Shown here: piece after piece, positions 1 to 7,734 of the stretch | Layout of the letters: the number at the start of each line of letters is the position of its first letter | Numbering within the stretch: position 1 is the first letter of the stretch | Source of the DNA: Devosia limi DSM 17137 | Lineage (GTDB): Bacteria; Pseudomonadota; Alphaproteobacteria; Rhizobiales; Devosiaceae | Length of the DNA: 64,000 bases | Assembly (NCBI RefSeq): GCF_900128975.1 | Contig: NZ_FQVC01000002.1 | Location: 62,001 to 126,000, forward strand | Direction: 5' to 3' | Translations under genes and position numbers: made by a program | The notes under the pieces: generated by a model | Told to the model about the DNA's origin: nothing | Seen by the model: only the letters and a program-made list of their open reading frames with translations | The model's database searches: none

Positions 1-153
1 GATGCCGCTCTCGGTGGCGGTGCATTCGGCCAGTCGGATTTCCTGCCAGGCATAGGCGTCCCAATCGGCGCGACCGTCAGCGCTGGCTGGGGAGCCAAGG
101 GTCAGGATGGCCGCCAGGGTTGCCAGTGGTGATGCGTGCAGGAGTGATGCCAT
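1..153 (-). CDS. N-terminus of a secreted protein, cut by the window edge
   Basis: Reading leftward from an ATG at 153, an open frame runs off the window edge without a stop. The 51 visible residues start with a signal peptide: a hydrophobic stretch around residues 9-18, then a cleavage site of the type SPASA-D near residue 25. A GGAG box lies about 8 bases before the ATG. The mature start (DGRADWDAYAWQEIRLAEC) does not match a family I recognise, so only export to the periplasm or outside can be inferred. It points the same way as the PilZ gene upstream, 55 bases away. Confidence 0.55.
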   Translation of the reverse strand, partial: MASLLHASPLATLAAILTLGSPASADGRADWDAYAWQEIRLAECTATESGI

Positions 154-208
154 TGCGGCGCTCCATAGCCAGTTCCGGGTGAATTGGCGACAGGCAGGAC
201 GGGTGGGG

Positions 209-841
209 CTAGTTGATGCGCAGGTTCTGTTGCACGACGGTCAGCATTTCCTGCGCCGAGGCGAACTCGACGGCCACCCCATTCTGGAAATGGCGGATGA
301 CGCGGGCGCGCATGCGGCCAAGCGTGAGCGGCGTGCCCATGGCGGGGCGCACGTCCAGCTCGATGGCGGCGCCGGACAGCGAGATATCGATGATCTTGCA
401 ATTGTAGCGGCGGCCATCGTCGAGCACGACGGTGGAGTGGCGATTGTCCGGGACGACGCGCTCGTGGCGGCGGTCTTCGGGCAGGTTGAGGATGTCCTTA
501 TTGGCCAGCCAGGTCAGTTGGGCCGCCATCTTGTCGCGCTTGCGCGGGGACGCGGAGATGTCCATCAGGAAGCCGCCATCGACCTGCTTGATGATGACGC
601 CTTCGATGCGGCCGATGTGATCGATATAGGCGATGACCTTTTCGCCGACGATGCCGGCGACCGGAGCGATGACGACAGCATCACCCGGTGACATTTCCAG
701 AACCTGGCAAGGGAATTCGCGGCGATCGGCCAGCATGTAGCGGCCCAGCACCGAAACTTTGACGCGCTGGAATTTCACGGCCTCTGCGCGGGTGCGCAGC
801 GGGGCAATGAACTGCGGTGATGGAATGTCGTCGGTGAGCAT
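209..841 (-). CDS. Tandem PilZ-domain protein (probable c-di-GMP effector)
   Basis: About 210 residues with two PilZ-like barrels. The first (about residues 25-95) is degenerate: it has RVKVSVLGRYML and later GGFLMDIS but no clear arginine motif. The second (about 125-200) has RRHER followed by DISLSGAAIEL, matching the PilZ c-di-GMP motif RxxxR...(D/N)xSxxG. There is no signal peptide or membrane segment, so it should be cytoplasmic. The usual role of such proteins is to link c-di-GMP to motility or polysaccharide output; the target here is unknown. I chose the ATG at 841 over an upstream TTG at 847. The Shine-Dalgarno signal is poor for both. Confidence 0.85.
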   Translation of the reverse strand: MLTDDIPSPQFIAPLRTRAEAVKFQRVKVSVLGRYMLADRREFPCQVLEMSPGDAVVIAPVAGIVGEKVIAYIDHIGRIEGVIIKQVDGGFLMDISASPRKRDKMAAQLTWLANKDILNLPEDRRHERVVPDNRHSTVVLDDGRRYNCKIIDISLSGAAIELDVRPAMGTPLTLGRMRARVIRHFQNGVAVEFASAQEMLTVVQQNLRIN

Positions 842-967
842 GCCCAACCCGATAGCGCGGTGATTTTCCCCAGCAAGCTAGCCGGTTTTGGTTAACGCAA
901 GATGAGAGAGTACGGGACTCTGCGCAGCACAATCGCCGCATTTTGCAGCTATTTTCGGGGATAGGCC

Positions 968-1624
968 TTAGCTGCGGCCGCCATCGATCACGGCAAGATG
1001 GGCGTAGCGTCGGGCACTGACGCCATAAACGGTCTCCGGAGTCGAATGGGCGGTGGGGGAGGCGCCGGCGAAGCCCATGTCGCTGCCCACATTGACCGCG
1101 ACGTCGCGCACCATGTCCTCCATCGTCACATCATCGGGCCAGATGAGCCTGAGACCGGTGATGCGCTGCTCCATGATCGGTTGCACGCCGAGCCAGTAGG
1201 GCTCGTCAATCGCGGTCATCGCGCCGAGCAGGCGGGTATGGGTCGAGCCATTATGGCGCAACGGCATCAGGATGGCTTCGAATGTCGTCTTGGTGTGGAT
1301 GGCCGTAGTGCCCTGGAAGGTCACCAGAGCCACTGCATGATCCTCGGTGACGGCGCGGATCAGCGTATCCATGGCGTCGCGGTCGCGCTCGTGCCAAAGG
1401 GTCGAGAAGGAGCGCCCCTTGAGTTCGCGGCAGTAGCTGGTGCAGAGGTGCGAGCCGGCCAGACGGAAGGAGAAGCGTTCGCTCTCGTCCAGTTCAAGAA
1501 TGAACGTATTGGCGAGGGCGTCGCGAATGCGGGTCGGATCGATGTCCTTGCGATCGGGCGCGCTGCGTGAACCGCGAATGCCGTTCCAGTAGTCGTAGAG
1601 CGTTTTGGTGCTCGCTTTTTGCAT
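968..1624 (-). CDS. PAS_5-family PAS-domain protein
   Basis: A cytoplasmic protein of 218 residues whose first 150 or so residues match the alphaproteobacterial PAS_5 fold. It opens with LYDYWNGIRGSRSAPDRKDIDP and continues with an aspartate/arginine-rich ALANTFILELDE stretch and FRLAGSHLCTSYCRELKG. No kinase, GGDEF or DNA-binding domain follows; the tail is low complexity. PAS_5 proteins occur widely in alphaproteobacteria, and Caulobacter MopJ is a relative with a cell-cycle/c-di-GMP role. The ATG at 1624 has GAGG close upstream; a TTG at 1633 would add three residues. It is divergent from the rhomboid gene, sharing a region with a CtrA-like site. Confidence 0.8.
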   Translation of the reverse strand: MQKASTKTLYDYWNGIRGSRSAPDRKDIDPTRIRDALANTFILELDESERFSFRLAGSHLCTSYCRELKGRSFSTLWHERDRDAMDTLIRAVTEDHAVALVTFQGTTAIHTKTTFEAILMPLRHNGSTHTRLLGAMTAIDEPYWLGVQPIMEQRITGLRLIWPDDVTMEDMVRDVAVNVGSDMGFAGASPTAHSTPETVYGVSARRYAHLAVIDGGRS

Positions 1625-1718
1625 TCGCCTCAACCTGCTAAGAGCGTGCGTGCGATCCTCCCTTGGACCGCTTTCGCCGCGAGTCGGACAATCGCAAATG
1701 GCTGGGGCAAAATCGCCC

Positions 1719-1740
1719 TTAAAGATTAGTTAAGGTTAAC
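1719..1740. promoter_or_regulatory. CtrA-like binding site between PAS_5 and rhomboid genes
   Basis: TTAA at 1719-1722, a 7-base gap, then TTAA at 1730-1733 gives the CtrA full-site pattern TTAA-N7-TTAA. A further TTAAC sits at 1736-1740. It lies 86 bases before the rhomboid ATG and about 95 bases before the divergent PAS_5 gene, where a regulator could affect either. CtrA control is inferred from the pattern only. Confidence 0.45.
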
Positions 1741-1805
1741 GCGGCTGTCTCAATGTGGAAAAGAAACCGGAGAACCGCTGGGCGCCAGCGACACGGAGCG
1801 AAGTG

Positions 1806-2534
1806 ATGAGTGAACACGCGAACCCCAGTGAAAGCGGGCGTGAGCCGGTATTTCTGCTCCCAGGAGTGATTACGGCGCTTATAGGGCTGATGGTGGCGAT
1901 TCACCTCGCAGCAACCTTTATTCTTAACCAGGATGGGCAGACCCAGCTCATCATCTGGTTTGCCTTTCTGCCGCTCCGAATCGTGGCGGCAGGCCAGGAG
2001 CTTAGCCTGGCAGTGCCGCTGCTATGGACGCCGTTCACCCATGCGTTGCTGCATGGCGGCTGGGACCATCTGCTGATCAACATGGCGTGGCTGGCGATCT
2101 TCGGGACGCCGGTGGCGCGGCGTTATGGGGCAGGGCCAACGCTGGTCATCTTCTTTGTGGCGTCGGCGGCCGGCGCGGCGGCCTTTGCGGCAACGACGCT
2201 GTGGACCGGGTCCTATCTGGTCGGTGCGTCGGGGGGCATTGCCGGGCTGACGGGCGCTGCCGTGCGCTTCATGTTCCAGCCGGTGATCGTGGCCACTCAC
2301 CCCGAGACCGGCGAGCGCGTGCTGCTCGGGCGGCATCTGGTCAGCCTGACGGGCCTATGGGGCGACAAGCGGGCGCGCACCTTTACCCTGATATGGGTGC
2401 TCCTCAATGCGGCTGTGCCGCTCCTGCCGCTGATTACCGGCACCTATGTGCAGGTGGCCTGGCAGGCGCATCTGGGCGGGTTCTTCGCCGGCCTGCTGAT
2501 GGTTGGCCTGTTCGAGCGCCGGTCCGCCAGCTAG
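1806..2534 (+). CDS. Rhomboid-family intramembrane serine protease
   Basis: A polytopic inner-membrane protein of 242 residues. The rhomboid landmarks are visible: [15 protein letters not shown] (helix-2 histidine and asparagine, about residues 79-93), the catalytic serine in GASGGIAG (Ser142), and a late-helix histidine in [11 protein letters not shown]. Serine plus this histidine form the catalytic dyad, so it is probably active. The substrate is unknown. I chose ATG 1806 because GGAGCGAAG lies just before it; an in-frame upstream start at 1755 would add 17 hydrophilic residues without a better ribosome site. It overlaps the convergent hisI by four bases. Confidence 0.9.
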   Translation: MSEHANPSESGREPVFLLPGVITALIGLMVAIHLAATFILNQDGQTQLIIWFAFLPLRIVAAGQELSLAVPLLWTPFTHALLHGGWDHLLINMAWLAIFGTPVARRYGAGPTLVIFFVASAAGAAAFAATTLWTGSYLVGASGGIAGLTGAAVRFMFQPVIVATHPETGERVLLGRHLVSLTGLWGDKRARTFTLIWVLLNAAVPLLPLITGTYVQVAWQAHLGGFFAGLLMVGLFERRSAS

Positions 2535-2980
2535 CGGTAAACCTCGGCGGGATCGAATAGAATGGGCATCCCGGTATCTTCAAGCATCGCCGCGCCATCG
2601 ACCACGCTGGCGCGGCGATAGAAGCAGGACTTGCGGCCGGTATGGCAGGCGGCGCCGCGGCCGGTCTGTTCGACCACCAGAACGATGGCGTCCTGATCGC
2701 AATCGGTGCGCAATTCGATGACCTTTTGCAGCTCGCCCGAAGTCTCGCCCTTTTTCCAGATCTTGCCGCGCGAGCGGGTCCAGTAATGGGCGAAGCCGGT
2801 CTCCAGCGTCAGGGAGAGGGCCTCGGCATTCATATGGGCCAGCATCAGCACTTCATTGCTTGAAGCCTCGATGGTGACGGCCGTGATGAGGCCGTTGGCA
2901 TCGAAGCGCGGGGCAAAGGCGGTGCCTTCTTCCAGCTGGGCATGGGACATTTCGGCGGGATTGGCAAAGGTGAGGGTCAT
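2531..2980 (-). CDS. hisI: Phosphoribosyl-AMP cyclohydrolase
   Basis: Catalyses the third step of histidine synthesis, opening the purine ring of phosphoribosyl-AMP. At 149 residues it is a stand-alone HisI, not a HisIE fusion. Family signatures are complete: [25 protein letters not shown], the metal-binding DCDQDAI and [12 protein letters not shown], which carries the zinc cysteines. Its neighbours are not his genes; the folE gene upstream is on the same strand about 90 bases away. The stop overlaps the end of the rhomboid gene. Confidence 0.97.
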   Translation of the reverse strand: MTLTFANPAEMSHAQLEEGTAFAPRFDANGLITAVTIEASSNEVLMLAHMNAEALSLTLETGFAHYWTRSRGKIWKKGETSGELQKVIELRTDCDQDAIVLVVEQTGRGAACHTGRKSCFYRRASVVDGAAMLEDTGMPILFDPAEVYR

Positions 2981-3068
2981 GGCGCGGGTTTTACCCCGCA
3001 GCGGCGCATTGCGCTAGACCCAGCCAGAGGCTGAGCCAGCGCCATCGGCGCTGGCTGGTAGAATGCGC

Positions 3069-3692
3069 TTAGCGCTTGCCGACCATGGCGAAGAAGCGAT
3101 CCTGCTCCTGGCGGTCTTCGGCGAAGACGCCGGTAAAGCGGTGGGTGACGGTGGAAACGCCATGGGCGTGCACACCGCGCATCGACATGCACATGTGTTC
3201 GGCATCCAGCATCACGGCGGCCCCGCGCGGCCCGAGATGCTCGTTGATGGCGTCGATGATCTGCGCCGTCAGGTTTTCCTGGGTCTGCAGGCGACGCGCG
3301 AAGACTTCGACGAGGCGCGCGAGCTTGGACAGGCCAACCACGCCGTCATGGGGCAGGTAGGCGATATGGGCCTTGCCGATGAAGGGCACCATGTGGTGTT
3401 CGCAATGGGAGTGGAACGGAATGTCGCGCACCAGCACGATGTCGTCGTAGCCGCCGACTTCCTTGAACGTGCGTTCGAGAATCGTTTTGGGATGCTGGTC
3501 ATAGCCCGCATAGAGCTCGCCAAAAGCCTTGACCACGCGTGCCGGGGTCTCCAGCAGGCCTTCGCGGTCCGGATTGTCGCCAGTCCAGGCAATCAGCGTG
3601 CGCACGGCTGCTTCGGCCTCCGCTCGGCTTGGGCGGGTGGTCGGCTGAGCCTCGACTGCGTTGACTTCCAGGGGCTTCACACGGGCATCCAT
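3069..3692 (-). CDS. folE: GTP cyclohydrolase I (zinc type, FolE)
   Basis: Converts GTP to 7,8-dihydroneopterin triphosphate, the entry step to folate. The 207-residue length and order are typical: variable N-terminus to about residue 30, [18 protein letters not shown], then [19 protein letters not shown] with the zinc-binding cysteine and histidines, and [11 protein letters not shown] near the end. AAAGGAACC before the ATG at 3692 supports the start. The gene is divergent from the Fe-S scaffold gene; the 118-151 bases between them must hold both promoters, and a TATATAA stretch at about 3795 could be a -10 for the rightward unit. Confidence 0.97.
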   Translation of the reverse strand: MDARVKPLEVNAVEAQPTTRPSRAEAEAAVRTLIAWTGDNPDREGLLETPARVVKAFGELYAGYDQHPKTILERTFKEVGGYDDIVLVRDIPFHSHCEHHMVPFIGKAHIAYLPHDGVVGLSKLARLVEVFARRLQTQENLTAQIIDAINEHLGPRGAAVMLDAEHMCMSMRGVHAHGVSTVTHRFTGVFAEDRQEQDRFFAMVGKR

Positions 3693-3843
3693 GGGCGGTT
3701 CCTTTCACTGCGAGCCACGACATCATTACGCGCTCGAGGGGGATATGGTTCACAACGGCCGTATGTTTGCCCTGACAGCCCGCTTGCGAGACCCTATATA
3801 AGGGGGGCGGGTGATACCCACAAGAAACAGAATTGTACGATTG

Positions 3844-4296
3844 ATGGAACTGAGCGATCTCTATTCCGGCAAAATCCTTGATCTGGCGGCAAATGCCTTG
3901 CAGCCGGGGCGTTTGGCCATGCCGAGCGCTTCGGCACGTAAGGTTAGCCGGGTGTGTGGATCGGTGATCGAAGTCGATGTTGTGGTGCGCGATGGTGTGA
4001 TCGTGGACTATGGCCACGAGATTTCCGCCTGTGCACTGGGACAGACCTCGGCTGCGGTGGTGGCGCGCGAGATCGTGGGTACCCCGGTCGCGGAGTTCAA
4101 GGCGCTGCGGCTGGCCATGCATGCCATGCTCAAGGAGGATGGCGCTCCCCCCGAGGGTAAATGGGGCGACCTGCGTTTTCTGGAGCCGGTGCGGGCGTAC
4201 CGGCCACGGCATATGTCGACGCTGCTGGTGTTTGATGCAGTGGTTGAGGCGTTGGAAAAAGCCGAGTCGGTTGAATCGGTTGCGGCGGCAGGCTGA
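3844..4296 (+). CDS. NifU/IscU-like iron-sulfur scaffold-family protein
   Basis: A protein of 150 residues related to the IscU/NifU N-terminal fold. It opens with ELSDLYSGKILDLAANALQPGRL and has cysteines in RVCGSV and ISACALGQTSA, the latter matching the CALGQ motif common in alphaproteobacterial members. The third canonical cluster-binding cysteine near the C-terminus is absent, so it may not be a housekeeping scaffold. I chose ATG 3844 because family members begin at the DLYS region. A GTG at 3811 has a better purine-rich site (AGGGGGGCGG) and would add 11 residues. The stop overlaps the yidD start (TGATG), so the two are probably co-translated. Confidence 0.8.
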   Translation: MELSDLYSGKILDLAANALQPGRLAMPSASARKVSRVCGSVIEVDVVVRDGVIVDYGHEISACALGQTSAAVVAREIVGTPVAEFKALRLAMHAMLKEDGAPPEGKWGDLRFLEPVRAYRPRHMSTLLVFDAVVEALEKAESVESVAAAG

Positions 4297-4607
4297 TGGA
4301 TCGATTCATCGACGGATTCTGGCGGGTGATCGATCTGCCGTTCAAATTCGCGGCGATTTTGCTCATCACGCTTTATCGCTACACGCTCTCTGCCTTCATG
4401 GGGCGGACCTGCCGGCACCTGCCCAGCTGCTCGGAATATACCCGTGACGCCATCTGGCAGTTTGGCTTCTGGCCCGGCGGCTGGATGGGGCTGGCCCGCT
4501 TCGTGCGCTGCCGCCCGGGCGGGACCCATGGCTATGACCCGGTGCCCGAGGCGGTGCCGGAAACCGCGCGCTGGTACATGCCGTGGGGTTATGGGCGCTG
4601 GAAGTAG
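4296..4607 (+). CDS. yidD: Membrane protein insertion efficiency factor YidD
   Basis: A protein of 103 residues with the YidD core: LITLYRYTLSAFMGRTCRHLPSC followed by SEYTRDAIWQFG and WMGLARFVRCRPGG. The conserved cysteines and the HGYDPVP tail are present. YidD binds the inner leaflet of the cytoplasmic membrane and assists YidC-dependent insertion. Its start overlaps the previous stop by one base. The coupling with a NifU-like protein rather than with rpmH-rnpA-yidC is common in alphaproteobacteria. Confidence 0.95.
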   Translation: MDRFIDGFWRVIDLPFKFAAILLITLYRYTLSAFMGRTCRHLPSCSEYTRDAIWQFGFWPGGWMGLARFVRCRPGGTHGYDPVPEAVPETARWYMPWGYGRWK

Positions 4608-4658
4608 AGATCTGCCCGTTTGCGTTTAAATCCGGTGCTGCCGTCGCTGCCCGGTTCG

Positions 4659-4816
4659 GTCGGGCAATACTCCTTTGGCCTCCCGACGGTCCGGATGGAG
4701 CACCCGGACGGGCCCGGTGGTGACGATGGTGTGGTGAGAGGTGGGCCGGGTCCGGAGGCCAGGCGACGTTTTGCTGGGACGGGCGGGCTGGAATTGCGTG
4801 GAAACCGTGCTAGACA
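4659..4816 (+). promoter_or_regulatory. Structured thrS leader with competing hairpins
   Basis: The 261 bases between yidD and thrS hold no gene but much dyad symmetry. GTCGGG 4659-4664 pairs with CCCGAC 4682-4687. GTCCGG 4689-4694 can pair with CCGGAC 4704-4709. The same CCGGAC, extended by five more pairs after a small internal loop, can pair instead with 4743-4755. The last two helices exclude each other. An extended -10-like TGCTAGACA ends at 4816, about 50 bases before the ATG, so transcription of thrS may also start downstream of these structures. Confidence 0.35.
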
Positions 4817-4868
4817 GGCCGCCTTGTAACAAACCCTGTTACATCATCCCAATTCTGGAGATCTAAAA

Positions 4869-6848
4869 ATGACGATCAAGGTGACGTTCCCCGACGGTGC
4901 AGCTCGCGACTATGCGCGTGGCACCACCGGGACCACCATCGTCGAAGGCATCTCCAAGAGCTTGGCCAAGAAGACGATTGCAATGCGCTGGAATGGCGTG
5001 TTGAGCGATCTCTCGGACGCGCTCGAAGCCGACGGCAAGATTGAATTCGTGACGCGCGATAGCGGCTCGGCCGATGCGCTCGAGCTCATCCGGCACGACA
5101 CTGCGCACGTGCTGGCCGAGGCCGTGCAGGAGCTGTGGCCGACGACGCAGGTCACCATCGGTCCGGTGATCGAGAACGGCTTCTATTATGACTTCTTCCG
5201 CGAAGAGCCATTCTCGGAGGACGATCTGCGTACCATCGAAAAGAAGATGGCCGAAATCGTCGAGCGCGGCGCTGCCTTCACCAAGGAAGTGTGGACGCGC
5301 GACCAGGCCAAGGCCTTTTTCGAAACCAAGGGCGAGGCCTTCAAGGTCGAGCTGGTCGACGCGATTCCGGCTGACCAGTCGATCAAGATGTATAAGCAAG
5401 GCCAGTGGATGGACCTGTGCCGTGGCCCGCATATGCGCACGGTCAAGGATGTCGGCAACGCCTTCAAGCTGACCAAGGTGGCCGGCGCCTATTGGCGTGG
5501 CGACAGCAATAATCCGGTGCTGAGCCGCATCTACGGCACCGCCTTTGCGACCAAGGAAGAGCTGGAAGCCTATCTCCACATGATGGAGGAGGCCGAAAAG
5601 CGCGATCACCGCAAGATCGGCCAGGAAATGGACCTCTACCACTTCCAGCCGGAAGCGCAGGGTTCGGTATTCTGGCATCCCAAGGGCTTTGTCATCTACA
5701 ACCAGATGGAAGCCTATATCCGTCGCCGGTTGAACCAGTCGGGCTATGAGGAAGTCAAAACCCCGCAGCTGATGAGCTCCAAGTTCTGGGAACAGTCGGG
5801 CCACTGGGGCAAGTATCGCGAGAACATGTTCGTGGTTCCCGACGAAGTGCCGGGCACCGAAGAGACCGGTCCGGTTCTGTCGGGCAAGGGCGACCTGATG
5901 GCGCTCAAGCCGATGAACTGCCCGGCCCACGTGCAGATCTTCAACCAGGGCATCAAGTCCTATCGCGACCTGCCGCTGCGCATGGCCGAGTTCGGCTGCT
6001 GCCACCGCAACGAGGCCCATGGCGCGTTGCATGGGCTGATGCGCGTGCGTCAGATGACCCAGGACGACGCGCATATCTTCTGCCGCGAAGACCAGATCCA
6101 GTCCGAAACCGAGCATTTCGTGCATCTGCTCTATTCGGTCTATGAGCACATGGGCTTCAAGGACGTGGTCATCAAGCTGGCGACCCGCCCGGAAAAGTTC
6201 GGTGGCACCATCGAGCGCTGGGATGCGGCCGAGAAGGCTCTGGGCGATGCGCTGCGCGCCACCGGCTATGATTTCGTCATCGCCGAGGGCGAAGGCGCGT
6301 TCTATGCGCCCAAGCTCGAATTCCACCTCAAGGACGCCATCGGCCGTTCCTGGCAGGTGGGTACGCTGCAGCTGGACTATGTGCTGCCGGAACGGCTCAA
6401 TGCGACCTATATTGCCGAGGACGGCTCGCGCCAGTTCGCGGTGATGCTGCATCGCGCCATTCTGGGCTCGCTGGAACGCTTCATCGGCATGATGATCGAA
6501 AGCTATGCCGGCAAGATGCCGATGTGGCTGGCCCCGACCCAGGTCGTGGTCGCGACCATCGTTTCGGAAGCTGATGATTATGCCGAAAAGCTGGTGCGCC
6601 AGCTCCGGGCCGCTGGCATCCGCGCCGATCTCGATGTGCGTAACGAGAAGATCAACTACAAGGTGCGCGAACACTCGGTCGGCAAGGTGCCGCTGATGTT
6701 CGTGGTGGGCAAGCGCGAGGCCGAGGAGGGCACCGTTTCGGTGCGTCGCCTGGGCACCGAGGGCCAGAAGGTGGAGCCGTTCATGGATGCGCTGGTCGCA
6801 TTGATGGCCGAAGCCACCGCGCCCGATCTCAAGGCCAAGGCTGCCTGA
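4869..6848 (+). CDS. thrS: Threonyl-tRNA synthetase
   Basis: Charges tRNA-Thr; 659 residues, the normal length for a full bacterial ThrRS. Order: TGS domain (about 1-63), the editing/SAD domain (about 65-240) with [13 protein letters not shown] and the TRGPHM-like CRGPHMRTV site, the class II catalytic core (about 260-540) with zinc ligands in NCPAHV and class II motif 2 in [11 protein letters not shown], and the anticodon-binding domain (about 550-650). ATG 4869 follows TGGAGATCTAAAA, a good ribosome site. The gene for the cognate tRNA-Thr(TGT) is elsewhere in the window (47389-47464). Confidence 0.98.
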   Translation: MTIKVTFPDGAARDYARGTTGTTIVEGISKSLAKKTIAMRWNGVLSDLSDALEADGKIEFVTRDSGSADALELIRHDTAHVLAEAVQELWPTTQVTIGPVIENGFYYDFFREEPFSEDDLRTIEKKMAEIVERGAAFTKEVWTRDQAKAFFETKGEAFKVELVDAIPADQSIKMYKQGQWMDLCRGPHMRTVKDVGNAFKLTKVAGAYWRGDSNNPVLSRIYGTAFATKEELEAYLHMMEEAEKRDHRKIGQEMDLYHFQPEAQGSVFWHPKGFVIYNQMEAYIRRRLNQSGYEEVKTPQLMSSKFWEQSGHWGKYRENMFVVPDEVPGTEETGPVLSGKGDLMALKPMNCPAHVQIFNQGIKSYRDLPLRMAEFGCCHRNEAHGALHGLMRVRQMTQDDAHIFCREDQIQSETEHFVHLLYSVYEHMGFKDVVIKLATRPEKFGGTIERWDAAEKALGDALRATGYDFVIAEGEGAFYAPKLEFHLKDAIGRSWQVGTLQLDYVLPERLNATYIAEDGSRQFAVMLHRAILGSLERFIGMMIESYAGKMPMWLAPTQVVVATIVSEADDYAEKLVRQLRAAGIRADLDVRNEKINYKVREHSVGKVPLMFVVGKREAEEGTVSVRRLGTEGQKVEPFMDALVALMAEATAPDLKAKAA

Positions 6849-6851
6849 ACC

Positions 6852-7082
6852 ATGCCGCAACGTCCGTCCAATCGCGAGATCAAAGCCCTCACCCATCTGG
6901 GTGAGGACAATGCTCTGGGGCCCGGTGACTTCAAGGATATCGGCGAAAAGGTTTTCGCCGGCATGCTCAAAAAGGGCTGGGTGATCGAGGCTCCGGGTCT
7001 GCCGGGGAAGTACCGGGCGACCATCAAGGGGCTGACGATTCATGAAGGTGAGATCATCTTCGCGGGTCGGTTGAGAAAGTAA
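6852..7082 (+). CDS. Small hypothetical protein downstream of thrS
   Basis: A basic protein of 76 residues starting three bases after the thrS stop, so almost certainly in the same transcript. Sequence features: NREIKALTHLGEDNALGPGD, a lysine-rich centre (MLKKGWVIEAPG) and a short beta-rich end (YRATIKGLTIHEGE). The helix-then-wing look suggests a small winged-helix fold, but this is impression, not a family match. No signal peptide or membrane segment. I do not recognise it. Confidence 0.7.
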   Translation: MPQRPSNREIKALTHLGEDNALGPGDFKDIGEKVFAGMLKKGWVIEAPGLPGKYRATIKGLTIHEGEIIFAGRLRK

Positions 7083-7088
7083 GTGGAT

Positions 7089-7202
7089 ACCCCCACCTAA
7101 CCTCCCCCTGATAGGGGGAGGGACTGCGCCGGTGGGTGGGCGCTATCGAGGGCGGAACTGGGTGTGTTCCTCCCCCTTTTGAGGGGGAGGTTAGGTGGGG
7201 GT
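7089..7202. repeat. Composite intergenic palindromic repeat
   Basis: A perfect 21-base inverted pair: 7089-7109 (ACCCCCACCTAACCTCCCCCT) and its complement at 7182-7202. Each arm is also half of its own hairpin: CCTCCCCCT/AGGGGGAGG at 7101-7121 and at 7169-7190. The result is two hairpins joined into a long cruciform of about 114 bases. Elements with this CCCCCACCTAACCTCCCCC core are familiar in Hyphomicrobiales intergenic DNA. The right arm ends 10 bases before the arfB start and supplies the only purine-rich stretch available as its ribosome site. Confidence 0.9.
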
Positions 7203-7212
7203 AAGCTTTGAT

Positions 7213-7644
7213 ATGCCAGACCTGATCCCCATTACCCATTCCATTGCCATCGATCCCAGCGAGATCGAAGAGACCTTCGTGCGCGGCACCGGGGCGGGTG
7301 GGCAGAACGTCAACAAGGTCTCAAGTGCGGTGCAGCTGCGCTTTGACCTGATGCACTCTCCCAATATTCCCGAGGGCATGAAGCGGCGCGTCGCGGCGCT
7401 GGCCGGGCGCAGGCTGACCAAGGATGGGGTGTTGGTGCTGGTGGCCAATAGCCATCGCGACCAGCCGATGAACCGCGCCGAGGCGCTGGCCCGGCTGGTG
7501 GCGCTGTTGCGCGAGGGGGCGGTGGCTCCAAAATTCCGCGTGGCGACGCGGCCGACGCTGGCGTCAAAACGCCGGCGGCTGGAGGGCAAGGCCATCCGCT
7601 CGACCACCAAGCAGATGCGGAGTGTTAAGCCCGACACCGATTGA
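7213..7644 (+). CDS. arfB: Alternative ribosome-rescue factor ArfB (peptidyl-tRNA hydrolase)
   Basis: Releases peptides from ribosomes stalled without a stop codon. The 143-residue protein has the class I release-factor motif in RGTGAGGQNVNKVSSAV (GGQ at about residues 29-31) and the basic C-terminal tail (SKRRRLEGKAIRSTTKQMR) that ArfB inserts into the empty mRNA channel. It lacks the codon-recognition domain of RF1/RF2, as expected. I start at ATG 7213; an in-frame GTG at 7195 lies inside the repeat. ArfB matters most where tmRNA is limiting; nothing in the window bears on that. Confidence 0.93.
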   Translation: MPDLIPITHSIAIDPSEIEETFVRGTGAGGQNVNKVSSAVQLRFDLMHSPNIPEGMKRRVAALAGRRLTKDGVLVLVANSHRDQPMNRAEALARLVALLREGAVAPKFRVATRPTLASKRRRLEGKAIRSTTKQMRSVKPDTD

Positions 7645-7734
7645 GCTTTGTCGGCAGCGGCGGGCTCTTGCTATGGTCCACCGGCAGAGCGGCGCGGCGA
7701 ATAACGAGTCGCCGGGCAAGCAGGGGACGGCTGA

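Noticed and set aside
4863-7043. A 726-residue open frame on the minus strand opposite thrS
   Set aside because: It mirrors the codon bias of thrS, has no ribosome site or known motif, and thrS is certain on the other strand.
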